A DNA stretch of 6,140 nucleotides, from positions 1 through 6,140 of the forward strand of contig JAABPT010000108.1 of assembly GCA_011391855.1 (NCBI GenBank), written 5' to 3'. Shown here piece after piece: positions 1 through 6,140 of the stretch (its first letter is position 1; each line of letters begins with the position of its first letter). The notes under the pieces are model-generated. The model saw nothing but the letters and a program-made list of their open reading frames with translations, did not search any database and was not told where the DNA came from. Source of the DNA: Burkholderiales bacterium (lineage in GTDB: Bacteria; Pseudomonadota; Gammaproteobacteria; Burkholderiales; Burkholderiaceae_C). The translations under genes were made by a program, and so were the position numbers.

Positions 1-1373
1 GCGGCCTCGGCGATTTCGCCGTTCTTCTTGGTGTGGATCACCAGCACCGCGCCCTGCAGTTCGGGGCAGGTGCGTTCCAGGTGCGCGCCCACGTCGTCGC
101 AGTTGCGGGTGTCGTCGACCATGACGAAGAGCACCGCCTTCTTGCCGGTGTGCTGGTGGTCGGCGAAGCTCTTCTTCCATTCCTCCACGCCCAGGGCCAG
201 GTAGTCGGCGTATTTCTCGTGGAAGAAGGCGCTGGGCTGCTCGCGCAGGCGTTCGCGGCTGGCGGCGTCGGGCAGCACGGGGTGCTTGACCACGCCCTGG
301 TGGATGGCCTCGACGAGCGGGTAGTCGCTGACGGTCTGCACAAAGATGGCGCCGTTGTCGTGGCGCGGCGTGGCCGTCACGTCCACCTGCAGCGCCAGCC
401 GCTTGTCCTTCTGCAGCATGCGGTGGTGGATGTCGCGGATGCTGCCGAACCAGGCCATGCGCTCGTCGTGGATGTGGTGGGCCTCGTCGTTGAAGACGGC
501 CAACTCTTCGATTTCGCGCACCAGTGCGCCCAGGTCGGTCTTGCTGTCGTTGGTCTTGCCGCTGGGGCGCGCGCCGAAGGGCTGCAGGAAGTAGTCGGCC
601 AGGTTGTCGTCGTCCAGTGAGGGCTCGCGCACTTCGCCCAGGTAGACCCGGTGGATATTGGTGAGGAAGAGGTTGCCGACCTCGCGCACGGTGCGAACGT
701 CGTCCTGCAGGTGCACCGTGAGCTGGAAGTCGTCGCGCCAGTTCCGGCCGGCCCAGCCGTTGTCGGGCAGGATGGGGTCGCCGATAGAGATGCGCAGACC
801 GTCGAAGTCGGTGCGCAGGCGGTCGAGCACGATGATGTTCGGCGCAATCAGCAGGAAATTGCGTGCCAACGCCGAGCCGGGTTCGTAGAGCCGGTGGAAG
901 TAGCTCCAGGCGATGAGCAGCGACAGCACCTTGGTCTTGCCGGCGCCGGTGGCCATCTTGACCACATAGCGCGGCCAGTCTTCGGGAAAGTCGCGCGGCG
1001 TGATCTCGCCTGCCGACGAGAAGCGCATCAGGTCGAACTTGTCGCGCGCCTGCTTCACGTCGTAGAGCCAGATCACGGATTCCACGGCTTCTCGCTGGGC
1101 GAAATACCAGCGAAAGCTGTCGACGCTGCCGTCGGCGCGCTGCTGCACGTGCTCGGTGTCGAACCACCACTGCAGCAACCGGCGCGAAGTTTCGCTGGCA
1201 CCGGCGTATCCGCCGCCGCGCCAGGCATGCACCTCGGATCGGACCCGCGCTACCAGAGGCGGCAGCAGCCGTTCGTAGCTGCTCTGGCGCAGGGCTTCGT
1301 CGGCCGGGAACCAGCGGTGCGCCGGGTCCAGCGGGTCGTACGGTGAACGAGGCAGTGCGGGGTGCAGGGCCAT
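1..1373 (-). CDS. DEAD/DEAH-box helicase, type III restriction Res-like (N-terminal part, truncated by window edge)
   Basis: Reverse-strand translation from the ATG at 1373-1371 stays open for 457 codons to the window edge. Visible SF2 helicase motifs: a Q-motif-like segment FRWYFAQREAV (residues 87-97), Walker A ATGAGKT (141-147), motif Ia-like IAPNIIVLDRL (177-187), DEAH (296-299), motif III TATP (333-336), and the start of the second RecA domain near 411-433. The order and the ATG-GKT form match Res subunits of type III restriction enzymes and related helicase-nucleases, which use ATP to translocate on DNA and cut when paired with a methyltransferase. The N-terminal block with LDPAHRWFPADEALR (15-29) resembles a restriction-endonuclease-like family I recall as BPTD_3080; this is from memory. 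Motifs V-VI and any nuclease domain lie outside the window, so restriction activity is inferred. The start lies 5 bases after the mfd stop with no clear Shine-Dalgarno sequence, so translation may be coupled to mfd; an upstream non-ATG start is possible. The helicase fold is secure, the exact role is not. Confidence -1.
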   Translation of the reverse strand, partial: MALHPALPRSPYDPLDPAHRWFPADEALRQSSYERLLPPLVARVRSEVHAWRGGGYAGASETSRRLLQWWFDTEHVQQRADGSVDSFRWYFAQREAVESVIWLYDVKQARDKFDLMRFSSAGEITPRDFPEDWPRYVVKMATGAGKTKVLSLLIAWSYFHRLYEPGSALARNFLLIAPNIIVLDRLRTDFDGLRISIGDPILPDNGWAGRNWRDDFQLTVHLQDDVRTVREVGNLFLTNIHRVYLGEVREPSLDDDNLADYFLQPFGARPSGKTNDSKTDLGALVREIEELAVFNDEAHHIHDERMAWFGSIRDIHHRMLQKDKRLALQVDVTATPRHDNGAIFVQTVSDYPLVEAIHQGVVKHPVLPDAASRERLREQPSAFFHEKYADYLALGVEEWKKSFADHQHTGKKAVLFVMVDDTRNCDDVGAHLERTCPELQGAVLVIHTKKNGEIAEA

Positions 1374-1378
1374 GGGGC

Positions 1379-4300
1379 CTAGTGTGCAGCAGGCATTGGC
1401 TGCCCCAGCGACCGCAGCAGGTCGCGCAGGTAATGCGCCCGGTCGGCCGGCGCGGCGATTTCGCGTTCGATGCGCAGCTTGTCGTTGCCGGCCAGCTTGA
1501 CGGCGCGGTTCTTCTGCACCAGTTCGACGATGCGCTGCGGGTCGATCGGGGCCTTCGACCGAAAGGTGATGTTTATCAGCTTGGGCCCGGCGTCGATCTT
1601 GGCCACGCCGTAGGGCTTGGCCAGCACGCGCAGGCGGTGGGTGTCGAACAGCGTCTGGCCTTGCGCGGGCAGCTTGCCGAAACGGTCGGTGATCTCTTCC
1701 AGCAGCGCGTCGATGGCCTCGGCCTTGTCGACCGTGGCCAGCCGCTTGTACAGCGACAGCCGCGCGTGCACGTCGCCGCAATAGGCGTCGGGCAGCAGCG
1801 CGGGGGCGTGCAGGTTGATCTCGGTGGTGGCGCCGAACATGCCACCCAGCGGGCTCAGCAGGTCGGGTTCACGCCCGGCCCTCAGCGAGCGCACGGCTTC
1901 GGCCAGCATGTCGTTGTAGAGCTGGAAGCCCACCTCCATCATGTTGCCGCTCTGGTTTTCGCCCAGTACCTCGCCGGCGCCGCGGATCTCCAGGTCGTGC
2001 ATGGCGAGGTAGAACCCGCTGCCCAGGTCTTCCATCTGCTGGATGGCTTCCAGGCGCTGCGCCGCGGCCTTGGTCAAGCCCTGCACGTCGGGCACCAGCA
2101 GGTAGGCGTAGGCCTGGTGGTGGCTGCGGCCCACGCGCCCACGCAACTGGTGCAGCTGCGCCAGGCCGAATTTGTCGGCGCGGCTCATGACGATGGTGTT
2201 GGCCGTGGGCACGTCGATGCCGGTCTCGATGATGGTGGAGCACAGCAGCAGGTTGTGGCGCTGCGCGACGAAGTCGCGCATCACTTGCTCCAGCTCGCGC
2301 TCGGGCATCTGGCCGTGGGCCACCGCGATGCGCGCCTCGGGCAGCAGTTCCTCCAGCTTCTGGCGCCGGTTCTGGATCGTGTCGACCTCGTTGTGCAGGA
2401 AGTAGACCTGGCCGCCGCGTTTCAACTCGCGCAGCACCGCTTCGCGGATGACACTGTTGCCCTCGTTGCGCACGAAGGTCTTGATCGACAGCCGGCGCTG
2501 CGGCGCGGTGGCGATGACGCTCAGGTCCCGCAGGCCCTCCAGCGCCATGCCCAGCGTGCGCGGGATCGGTGTGGCGGTGAGTGTGAGCACGTCCACCTCG
2601 GCGCGCAGGGCCTTCATCGCTTCCTTGTGGCGCACACCGAAGCGGTGCTCCTCGTCGATGACGAGCAGGCCCAGGCGCGCGAATTTCACGTCGGAAGACA
2701 GCAGCTTGTGCGTGCCGACGACGATGTCCACCGTGCCGTCGGCAATGCCTTCCAGCGCCACTTTCACTTCCTTTGCGGTGCGGAAGCGCGACAGCTCGGC
2801 CACCTTCACCGGCCACTTGCCGAAGCGGTCGACCAGGGTCTGGAAATGCTGCTCGGCCAGCAGCGTGGTCGGCGCCAGGATGGCCACCTGCTTGCCGCCG
2901 TGCACGGCCACGAAGGCGGCGCGCAGCGCGACTTCGGTCTTGCCGAAACCGACGTCGCCGCACACCAGACGGTCCATCGGCCGCGGGCTGATCATGTCCT
3001 GGATGACGGCGTGGATGGCGGCGCGCTGGTCGGCCGTTTCCTCGAAGCCGAAACTGGTGGCGAAAGCCTCGTAGTCGTGGGCGCTGAAGCGGTGCGCGAA
3101 GCCTTCGCGCGCGGCGCGGCGGGCGTACAGGTTCAGCAGTTCGGCCGCGGTGTCGCGCACCTGTTCGGCGGCCTTGCGCCGGGCCTTTTCCCACTGGCCG
3201 CTGCCCAGGCGGTGCAACGGCGCTTCTTCGGCGCTGACGCCGGTGTAGCGGCCAATCAGGTGCAACTGGGCCACCGGCACGTACAGCGTGGCCTTGTCGG
3301 CGTATTCCAGATGCAGGAATTCGCTTGCGCCCCCTTCGTCGGCTCCCAGGTTGATATGGACCAGCCCCTGGTAGCGCCCGATGCCGTGGTTGAGGTGCAC
3401 CACCGGGTCGCCGACCTTCAGCTCCGACAGGTCCTTGATCAGCGCGTCGACGCTGCTGACCTGTTCCTGCTTACGCCGGCGCCTGGCTTGCGGCGTGGTG
3501 GCGAAGAGTTCGGTCTCGGTGACGAACTGCACCGAAATGCCGGAGTCCGGCTCGTTCCAGTGGAAGCCCTCGGCCAGCGGTGCCGAGGCGATGGCCACCT
3601 TCTCGTCGCCGGCCAGGAATTCGGACAGCGTATCGACGCTGGGCACGTCGATCTTGTGGTCGCGCAGCAGCTCCAGCAGGCTCTCGCGGCGGCCGTCGCT
3701 CTCGGCCAGCAGCAGCACGCGGTGCGGGGTCTGGCGGATGTGCCGTTCCAGCCCGCCCAGCGGTTCGGTGGCGCCGCGATCGATGCTCACGTCGGGCAGC
3801 GGTCGGGCCCACTCCTGCGCTTCGGTTCCGCGCAGCGACAGCACGGCGTGCGGCTGCGTCCGCGCGTAGAACTCCTCGGCCGGCATGAAGATCTCGGCCG
3901 GCGGCAGGATCGGCCGTTCGGGGTCGTGCTGCAGGAAGCGGTGGCGCTCGCGCGTGTCGGTCCAGAAGTGCTCGAAGGCCGTGTCCACCGCGCCATGGAG
4001 CACCAGCCCTGCCGCTCCACCGAGGTAATCGAAGAGGGTGCCAGTCTGCTCGAAGAACAGCGGCAGGTAGTACTCGATGCCGCCGCTGGCCAGCCCCGCG
4101 CCCATGTCCTTGTACAGCCGCGCCTTGGTCGGGTCACCTTCCATCTTCTCGCGCCAGCGGGCGCGGAAGGCCGTGCGGGCGGCATCGTCGAGAGGGAACT
4201 CGCGGCCTGGCAACAGGCGCACCTCGGGCACCGGGTACAGGCTGCGCTGGCTGTCGGGGTCGAAGGTGCGGATCGAGTCCACCTCGTCGCCGAACAGGTC

Positions 4301-4843
4301 CACGCGGTAGGGCACCAGCGAGCCCATCGGAAACAGGTCGATAAGGCCGCCGCGCACGGCATATTCGCCTGGCGACACCACCTGGCTCACATGCTGGTAG
4401 CCGGCCAGAGTGAGCTGCGCCTTCAGGCCCGCTTCGTCCAGCCGCGACTTCTGCTTGAAGTGGAAGGTGGTGCCGGCCATAAACGATGGCGGCGCCAGCC
4501 GGGTGAGCGCGGTGGTGGCCGGCAACAGCACCACGTCCACCTCGCCGGACCGCACGCGCCACAGCGTGGCCAGGCGTTCCGAGATCAGGTCCTGGTGCGG
4601 ACTGAAGGTGTCGTAGGGCAGCGTCTCCCAGTCGGGAAAGACCGCCACGCGCAGGCCTGGCTCGAAGAAGGGCAATTCGTCGGCCAGCCGCGTGGTGTCT
4701 GAAGGCTCGGCGGTGAAGATCGCCAGCAGCCGCTTCGCGCCGGCATGTTCACGCGCCAACCGCGCCAGCAGCAGGGCGTCGGCCGAGCCGACGGGCCGCG
4801 GCAGCGTGAAACGCTTGCCCGGCGCGATGGTGGGAAGTTGCAT
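1379..4843 (-). CDS. mfd: Transcription-repair coupling factor Mfd
   Basis: Encodes 1154 residues, close to E. coli Mfd (1148). Mfd binds RNA polymerase stalled at DNA lesions, pushes it off using ATP-driven translocation on DNA, and recruits UvrA for nucleotide excision repair in the cytoplasm. Domains in order: a UvrB-like N-terminal module (about 1-340; AVRGGLIDLFPMGS at 162-175), which lacks a Walker A motif as expected; the RNA polymerase interaction domain (about 475-545; VGDPVVHLNHGIGRYQG at 477-493 and LYVPV at 520-524); the RecA-like translocase with Walker A GDVGFGKTE (629-637), DEEH (730-733), TATPIPRT (756-763) and motif VI QLRGRVGRS (899-907); a TRG-type region around HDLEIRGAGEVLG (949-961); and the C-terminal TRCF domain (about 1000-1140). 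All catalytic motifs are intact. The ATG at 4843 gives the usual N-terminus (APGKRFTLPRP), but CGGCTCCCC just before it is not a Shine-Dalgarno site. Divergent from ispD; a helicase gene follows the TAG stop after 5 bases. Confidence -1.
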   Translation of the reverse strand: MQLPTIAPGKRFTLPRPVGSADALLLARLAREHAGAKRLLAIFTAEPSDTTRLADELPFFEPGLRVAVFPDWETLPYDTFSPHQDLISERLATLWRVRSGEVDVVLLPATTALTRLAPPSFMAGTTFHFKQKSRLDEAGLKAQLTLAGYQHVSQVVSPGEYAVRGGLIDLFPMGSLVPYRVDLFGDEVDSIRTFDPDSQRSLYPVPEVRLLPGREFPLDDAARTAFRARWREKMEGDPTKARLYKDMGAGLASGGIEYYLPLFFEQTGTLFDYLGGAAGLVLHGAVDTAFEHFWTDTRERHRFLQHDPERPILPPAEIFMPAEEFYARTQPHAVLSLRGTEAQEWARPLPDVSIDRGATEPLGGLERHIRQTPHRVLLLAESDGRRESLLELLRDHKIDVPSVDTLSEFLAGDEKVAIASAPLAEGFHWNEPDSGISVQFVTETELFATTPQARRRRKQEQVSSVDALIKDLSELKVGDPVVHLNHGIGRYQGLVHINLGADEGGASEFLHLEYADKATLYVPVAQLHLIGRYTGVSAEEAPLHRLGSGQWEKARRKAAEQVRDTAAELLNLYARRAAREGFAHRFSAHDYEAFATSFGFEETADQRAAIHAVIQDMISPRPMDRLVCGDVGFGKTEVALRAAFVAVHGGKQVAILAPTTLLAEQHFQTLVDRFGKWPVKVAELSRFRTAKEVKVALEGIADGTVDIVVGTHKLLSSDVKFARLGLLVIDEEHRFGVRHKEAMKALRAEVDVLTLTATPIPRTLGMALEGLRDLSVIATAPQRRLSIKTFVRNEGNSVIREAVLRELKRGGQVYFLHNEVDTIQNRRQKLEELLPEARIAVAHGQMPERELEQVMRDFVAQRHNLLLCSTIIETGIDVPTANTIVMSRADKFGLAQLHQLRGRVGRSHHQAYAYLLVPDVQGLTKAAAQRLEAIQQMEDLGSGFYLAMHDLEIRGAGEVLGENQSGNMMEVGFQLYNDMLAEAVRSLRAGREPDLLSPLGGMFGATTEINLHAPALLPDAYCGDVHARLSLYKRLATVDKAEAIDALLEEITDRFGKLPAQGQTLFDTHRLRVLAKPYGVAKIDAGPKLINITFRSKAPIDPQRIVELVQKNRAVKLAGNDKLRIEREIAAPADRAHYLRDLLRSLGQPMPAAH

Positions 4844-4864
4844 GGGGAGCCGAAATGGAAAACG

Positions 4865-4888
4865 GCCCCGGCGCGTGCTCGGCGGGGC
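4865..4888 (-). promoter_or_regulatory. GC-rich hairpin in the presumed mfd leader, possible attenuator
   Basis: On the mfd-coding strand the segment folds as GCCCCG / C / CG / AGCACG loop / CG / C / CGGGGC: six base pairs, one C-C mismatch, two more pairs and a six-base loop. Immediately after it the strand reads CGTTTTCCATTT before the mfd ATG, so the layout resembles a weak intrinsic terminator or attenuator. The T run is short and interrupted, and hairpins arise easily in GC-rich DNA, so function is uncertain. Confidence -1.
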
Positions 4889-4899
4889 GTGAAGCCTGC

Positions 4900-4911
4900 G
4901 ATTCTAGAATC
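4900..4911. promoter_or_regulatory. 12-base palindrome with overlapping -10-like hexamers on both strands
   Basis: GATTCTAGAATC reads identically on both strands. It contains TAGAAT at 4905-4910 on the plus strand and again at 4906-4901 on the minus strand; each matches the sigma-70 -10 consensus TATAAT at 5 of 6 positions. Seen from mfd it would leave a leader of roughly 50 bases. Seen from ispD it would put the transcript start one to three bases before the ATG at 4919. It is an AT-rich island in a GC-rich gap, which favours a promoter role. A dimeric regulator could also bind such a palindrome, and no -35 element was found, so the call is moderate. Confidence -1.
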
Positions 4912-4918
4912 CGCGGCC

Positions 4919-5614
4919 ATGGTGGACGTGCCGCGCTGTTATGCCCTGGTGCCCTGCGCCGGCATCGGGGCGCGGGCCGGCACCGCCGCGCCCAAGCAAT
5001 ATGCGCTGCTGGCCGGGCGCGCCGTGGTGGCGCACACGCTGGCGGCGCTGGACGCCGTGCCGCGCCTGACCGCCACGCTGGTGGTGCTGGCGCCCGACGA
5101 TGCAGCCTTCGAGACCTTCGTGCCCGGTTTCGCGGGCCCGCGGGGCTGGGTGGCGCGCTGCGGTGGCGCCACGCGGGCGGCTTCGGTGGCCAACGGCCTG
5201 GCCGTGTTGCGCGAACGCGGCGCGGGCGAAGCCGACTGGGTGCTGGTGCACGACGCTGCGCGTTGCCTGCTGCAGCCGCCTTGGGTGGAAAGGCTGATCG
5301 ACACCTGCCTGATGGATGAGGTCGGCGGCCTGCTGGCGCTGCCGCTGGCCGATACGCTGAAGTCCGCGCAAGGCGACCGCGTCGCAGCCACCCTGGACCG
5401 CGCCGACAAGTGGCTGGCGCAGACGCCACAGATGTTCCGCCTGGGCCTGCTTCAGCGTGCGCTGGCGCAGGCCGGTGCCAACGTGACCGACGAATCCAGC
5501 GCCGTGGAAGCGCTGGGCCTGGCGCCGCGGCTGGTGCCGGGCGAGATGGAAAATTTCAAACTCACCTGGCCGGCCGACTTTGCGCTGGCGGCCCGGCTGC
5601 TGGAGACAAGATGA
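4919..5614 (+). CDS. ispD: 2-C-methyl-D-erythritol 4-phosphate cytidylyltransferase IspD
   Basis: Encodes 231 residues, normal for a single-domain IspD. The enzyme joins CTP and 2-C-methyl-D-erythritol 4-phosphate to give 4-diphosphocytidyl-methylerythritol plus pyrophosphate, the third step of the MEP isoprenoid pathway in the cytosol. The CTP-binding loop ALVPCAGIGARAG (9-21) is followed by PKQY (25-28); R19 and K26 match catalytic R20 and K27 of E. coli. Further family marks are GGATRAASVANGL (82-94), VHDAAR (110-115), PLADTLK (142-148), R161, TPQMF (169-173) and K214 in ENFKLTWP. The frame is open upstream to 4745, but that part overlaps mfd antisense and does not resemble IspD; the ATG at 4919 puts the CTP loop at its usual distance from the N-terminus. 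No Shine-Dalgarno site precedes it. Residue 116 is Cys where E. coli has Pro, a minor difference. It overlaps ispF by four bases, so the two are almost certainly co-transcribed. Confidence -1.
   Translation: MVDVPRCYALVPCAGIGARAGTAAPKQYALLAGRAVVAHTLAALDAVPRLTATLVVLAPDDAAFETFVPGFAGPRGWVARCGGATRAASVANGLAVLRERGAGEADWVLVHDAARCLLQPPWVERLIDTCLMDEVGGLLALPLADTLKSAQGDRVAATLDRADKWLAQTPQMFRLGLLQRALAQAGANVTDESSAVEALGLAPRLVPGEMENFKLTWPADFALAARLLETR
5602..5605 (+). promoter_or_regulatory. Shine-Dalgarno site for ispF inside the ispD 3' end
   Basis: GGAG lies five bases (ACAAG) before the ispF ATG at 5611, within the last codons of ispD. It is the only canonical ribosome binding site seen before a gene start in the window. 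It supports the ATG of the ATGA overlap as the ispF start and suggests translational coupling with ispD. Confidence -1.
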
Positions 5615-6108
5615 CTCTGCCCACGCTGCCTTCCCTGCGCATTGGTGAAGGCTGGGACACGCACCCACTCGTGGCCGGCCGGCCACTGGTGCTGGGCGGC
5701 GTGAACGTGCCGCACAGCCACGGCCTGCTCGGCCACTCCGACGCCGACGCGCTGCTGCATGCCATCACCGACGCGCTGCTGGGTGCCGCCGGCCTGGGCG
5801 ATATCGGGCGCCACTTCCCGGACACCGATGCCGCCTACCAGGGTGCCGATTCGGTCGTCCTGCTGCAGGTTGCAGCGGAGCGCGTGCGCGGCGCTGGCTG
5901 GACGATCGTCAATATCGACAGCACCATCATCGCCCAGGCGCCGAAGTTGGCACCGCACATCCCGGCCATGTGCGAACGCATCGCACAGGCCTTGCAACTG
6001 GCGGCCGACGCCGTCAACGTGAAGGCCAAGACGGCCGAGAGAATGGGCCCGGTTGGCGAGGGCCGGTCCATCGAGGCACGCGCTGTGTGCCTGCTGCAGC
6101 GGCCCTGA
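5611..6108 (+). CDS. ispF: 2-C-methyl-D-erythritol 2,4-cyclodiphosphate synthase IspF
   Basis: Encodes 165 residues. IspF cyclises 4-diphosphocytidyl-methylerythritol 2-phosphate to methylerythritol 2,4-cyclodiphosphate with release of CMP, the fifth MEP-pathway step; family members are cytosolic homotrimers with a divalent metal in each active site. The metal ligands are present: D16 and H18 in GEGWDTH (12-18) and H50 in DADALLHAITDALLGA (44-59), matching D8, H10 and H42 of E. coli. Also conserved are LGDIGRHFPDTD (62-73), GADS (78-81), IIAQAPKLAPHIP (106-118) and VNVKAKTAERMG (135-146), which aligns with the E. coli CDP-binding segment around T133/E135. The N-terminus is about eight residues longer than in E. 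coli. The frame is open further upstream inside ispD, but the ATG at 5611 overlaps the ispD stop and has GGAG five bases before it. The product supplies the step after IspD and IspE; no ispE is in the window. Confidence -1.
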   Translation: MTLPTLPSLRIGEGWDTHPLVAGRPLVLGGVNVPHSHGLLGHSDADALLHAITDALLGAAGLGDIGRHFPDTDAAYQGADSVVLLQVAAERVRGAGWTIVNIDSTIIAQAPKLAPHIPAMCERIAQALQLAADAVNVKAKTAERMGPVGEGRSIEARAVCLLQRP

Positions 6109-6132
6109 GGGCGTGTGAGGGCGCTGCAGCAG
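6091..6132 (+). terminator. Strong inverted repeat spanning the ispF stop codon, possible terminator or mRNA 3' stem
   Basis: The arm 6091-6106 (CTGCTGCAGCGGCCCT) pairs with 6118-6132 (AGGGCGCTGCAGCAG) over 15 base pairs with a single bulged G at 6102 and an 11-base loop. The ispF TGA stop (6106-6108) lies at the end of the left arm and start of the loop. No T run follows in the eight bases left (ATCGGGCG), so this is not a textbook intrinsic terminator. It may instead protect the 3' end of the ispDF mRNA, or the sequence beyond the edge may complete it. The pairing is certain; the function is inferred. Confidence -1.
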
Positions 6133-6140
6133 ATCGGGCG

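Larger units (their letters stand above)
4844..4918. promoter_or_regulatory. Divergent mfd / ispD intergenic region
   Basis: These 75 bases are the only real gap between genes in the window and must serve the two divergent units unless transcription enters from elsewhere. The ispD-proximal end carries a palindrome with -10-like hexamers on both strands; the mfd-proximal end carries a GC-rich hairpin and short T runs on the mfd-coding strand. I find no convincing TTGACA-like -35 hexamer at 15-19 base spacing in either direction, and no Shine-Dalgarno sequence before either ATG. The regulatory role follows from position; the details are inferred. Confidence -1.

Noticed and set aside
33..1346. 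Plus-strand open frames (33-620, 651-1346) opposite the helicase gene
   Set aside because: The minus-strand frame shows ordered helicase motifs across the same bases; the plus-strand products are low-complexity His/Val/Ala/Gly-rich shadows without domains.
1869..3194. Minus-strand 441-codon open frame inside mfd
   Set aside because: Out of frame with mfd over its translocase core; the product is Arg/Gly/Ala/Pro-rich and lacks motifs, a GC-rich frame shadow.
1343..4702. Plus-strand open frame of 1119 codons lying antisense to almost all of mfd
   Set aside because: It mirrors mfd, whose reverse strand carries every expected Mfd domain. The predicted protein is rich in Gln, His, Val, Ala and Gly with no recognisable domain, as expected for the complement of a GC-rich gene with strong third-position bias.
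4745..4918. Upstream extension of the ispD frame overlapping mfd
   Set aside because: The extra 58 residues are Arg/Gln-rich, antisense to mfd, and unlike any IspD N-terminus; the CTP-binding loop falls at its normal distance from the ATG at 4919.
4585..4920. Minus-strand open frame starting at the ATG of the CCATGG at 4917-4922
   Set aside because: It overlaps the mfd 5' end in another frame, is Arg/Ala/Pro-rich, and its ATG is simply the complement of the ispD start region (CCATGG is palindromic).
4904..5686. Minus-strand open frames opposite ispD (for example 4904-5686 and 4749-5429)
   Set aside because: They are complements of a gene with all IspD motifs and show no domain of their own.
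6109..6140. Possible 3' end of a convergent gene after ispF
   Set aside because: Only 32 bases remain and no coding signal can be judged from them on either strand.

Overview
The window looks like chromosomal DNA of a GC-rich betaproteobacterium. The style of Mfd, IspD and IspF, and the divergent mfd / ispD-ispF arrangement, suggest Burkholderiales, most likely Comamonadaceae. This placement comes from remembered family features, not from a database search. The bases are almost completely used: three complete genes and one truncated gene, with one real intergenic gap of 75 bases.

Left part, minus strand: mfd (1379-4843) encodes the full-length transcription-repair coupling factor. Five bases after its stop codon, on the same strand, begins an SF2 DEAD/DEAH helicase (1-1373). 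It resembles the Res subunit of type III restriction systems, and its C-terminal half runs off the left edge. It is the only accessory, possibly defence-related, gene in the window, and it sits so close to mfd that the two are probably transcribed together.

Middle: 4844-4918 separates the divergent mfd and ispD genes. It holds a 12-base perfect palindrome that offers a -10-like hexamer (TAGAAT) on each strand, and a GC-rich hairpin followed by a short T run in the presumed mfd leader. If the palindrome is the ispD -10 element, the ispD mRNA would be nearly leaderless.

Right part, plus strand: ispD (4919-5614) and ispF (5611-6108) overlap by four bases (ATGA). They encode the third and fifth enzymes of the MEP (non-mevalonate) isoprenoid pathway. 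A strong inverted repeat covers the ispF stop codon and continues into the last bases of the window; it may be an mRNA 3'-end or terminator structure.

No tRNA, rRNA, CRISPR array, insertion sequence or tandem repeat was seen. The core genes are ordinary. Second looks are best spent on the helicase next to mfd, the shared promoter palindrome and the hairpins. The sequence shown does not establish a new system.
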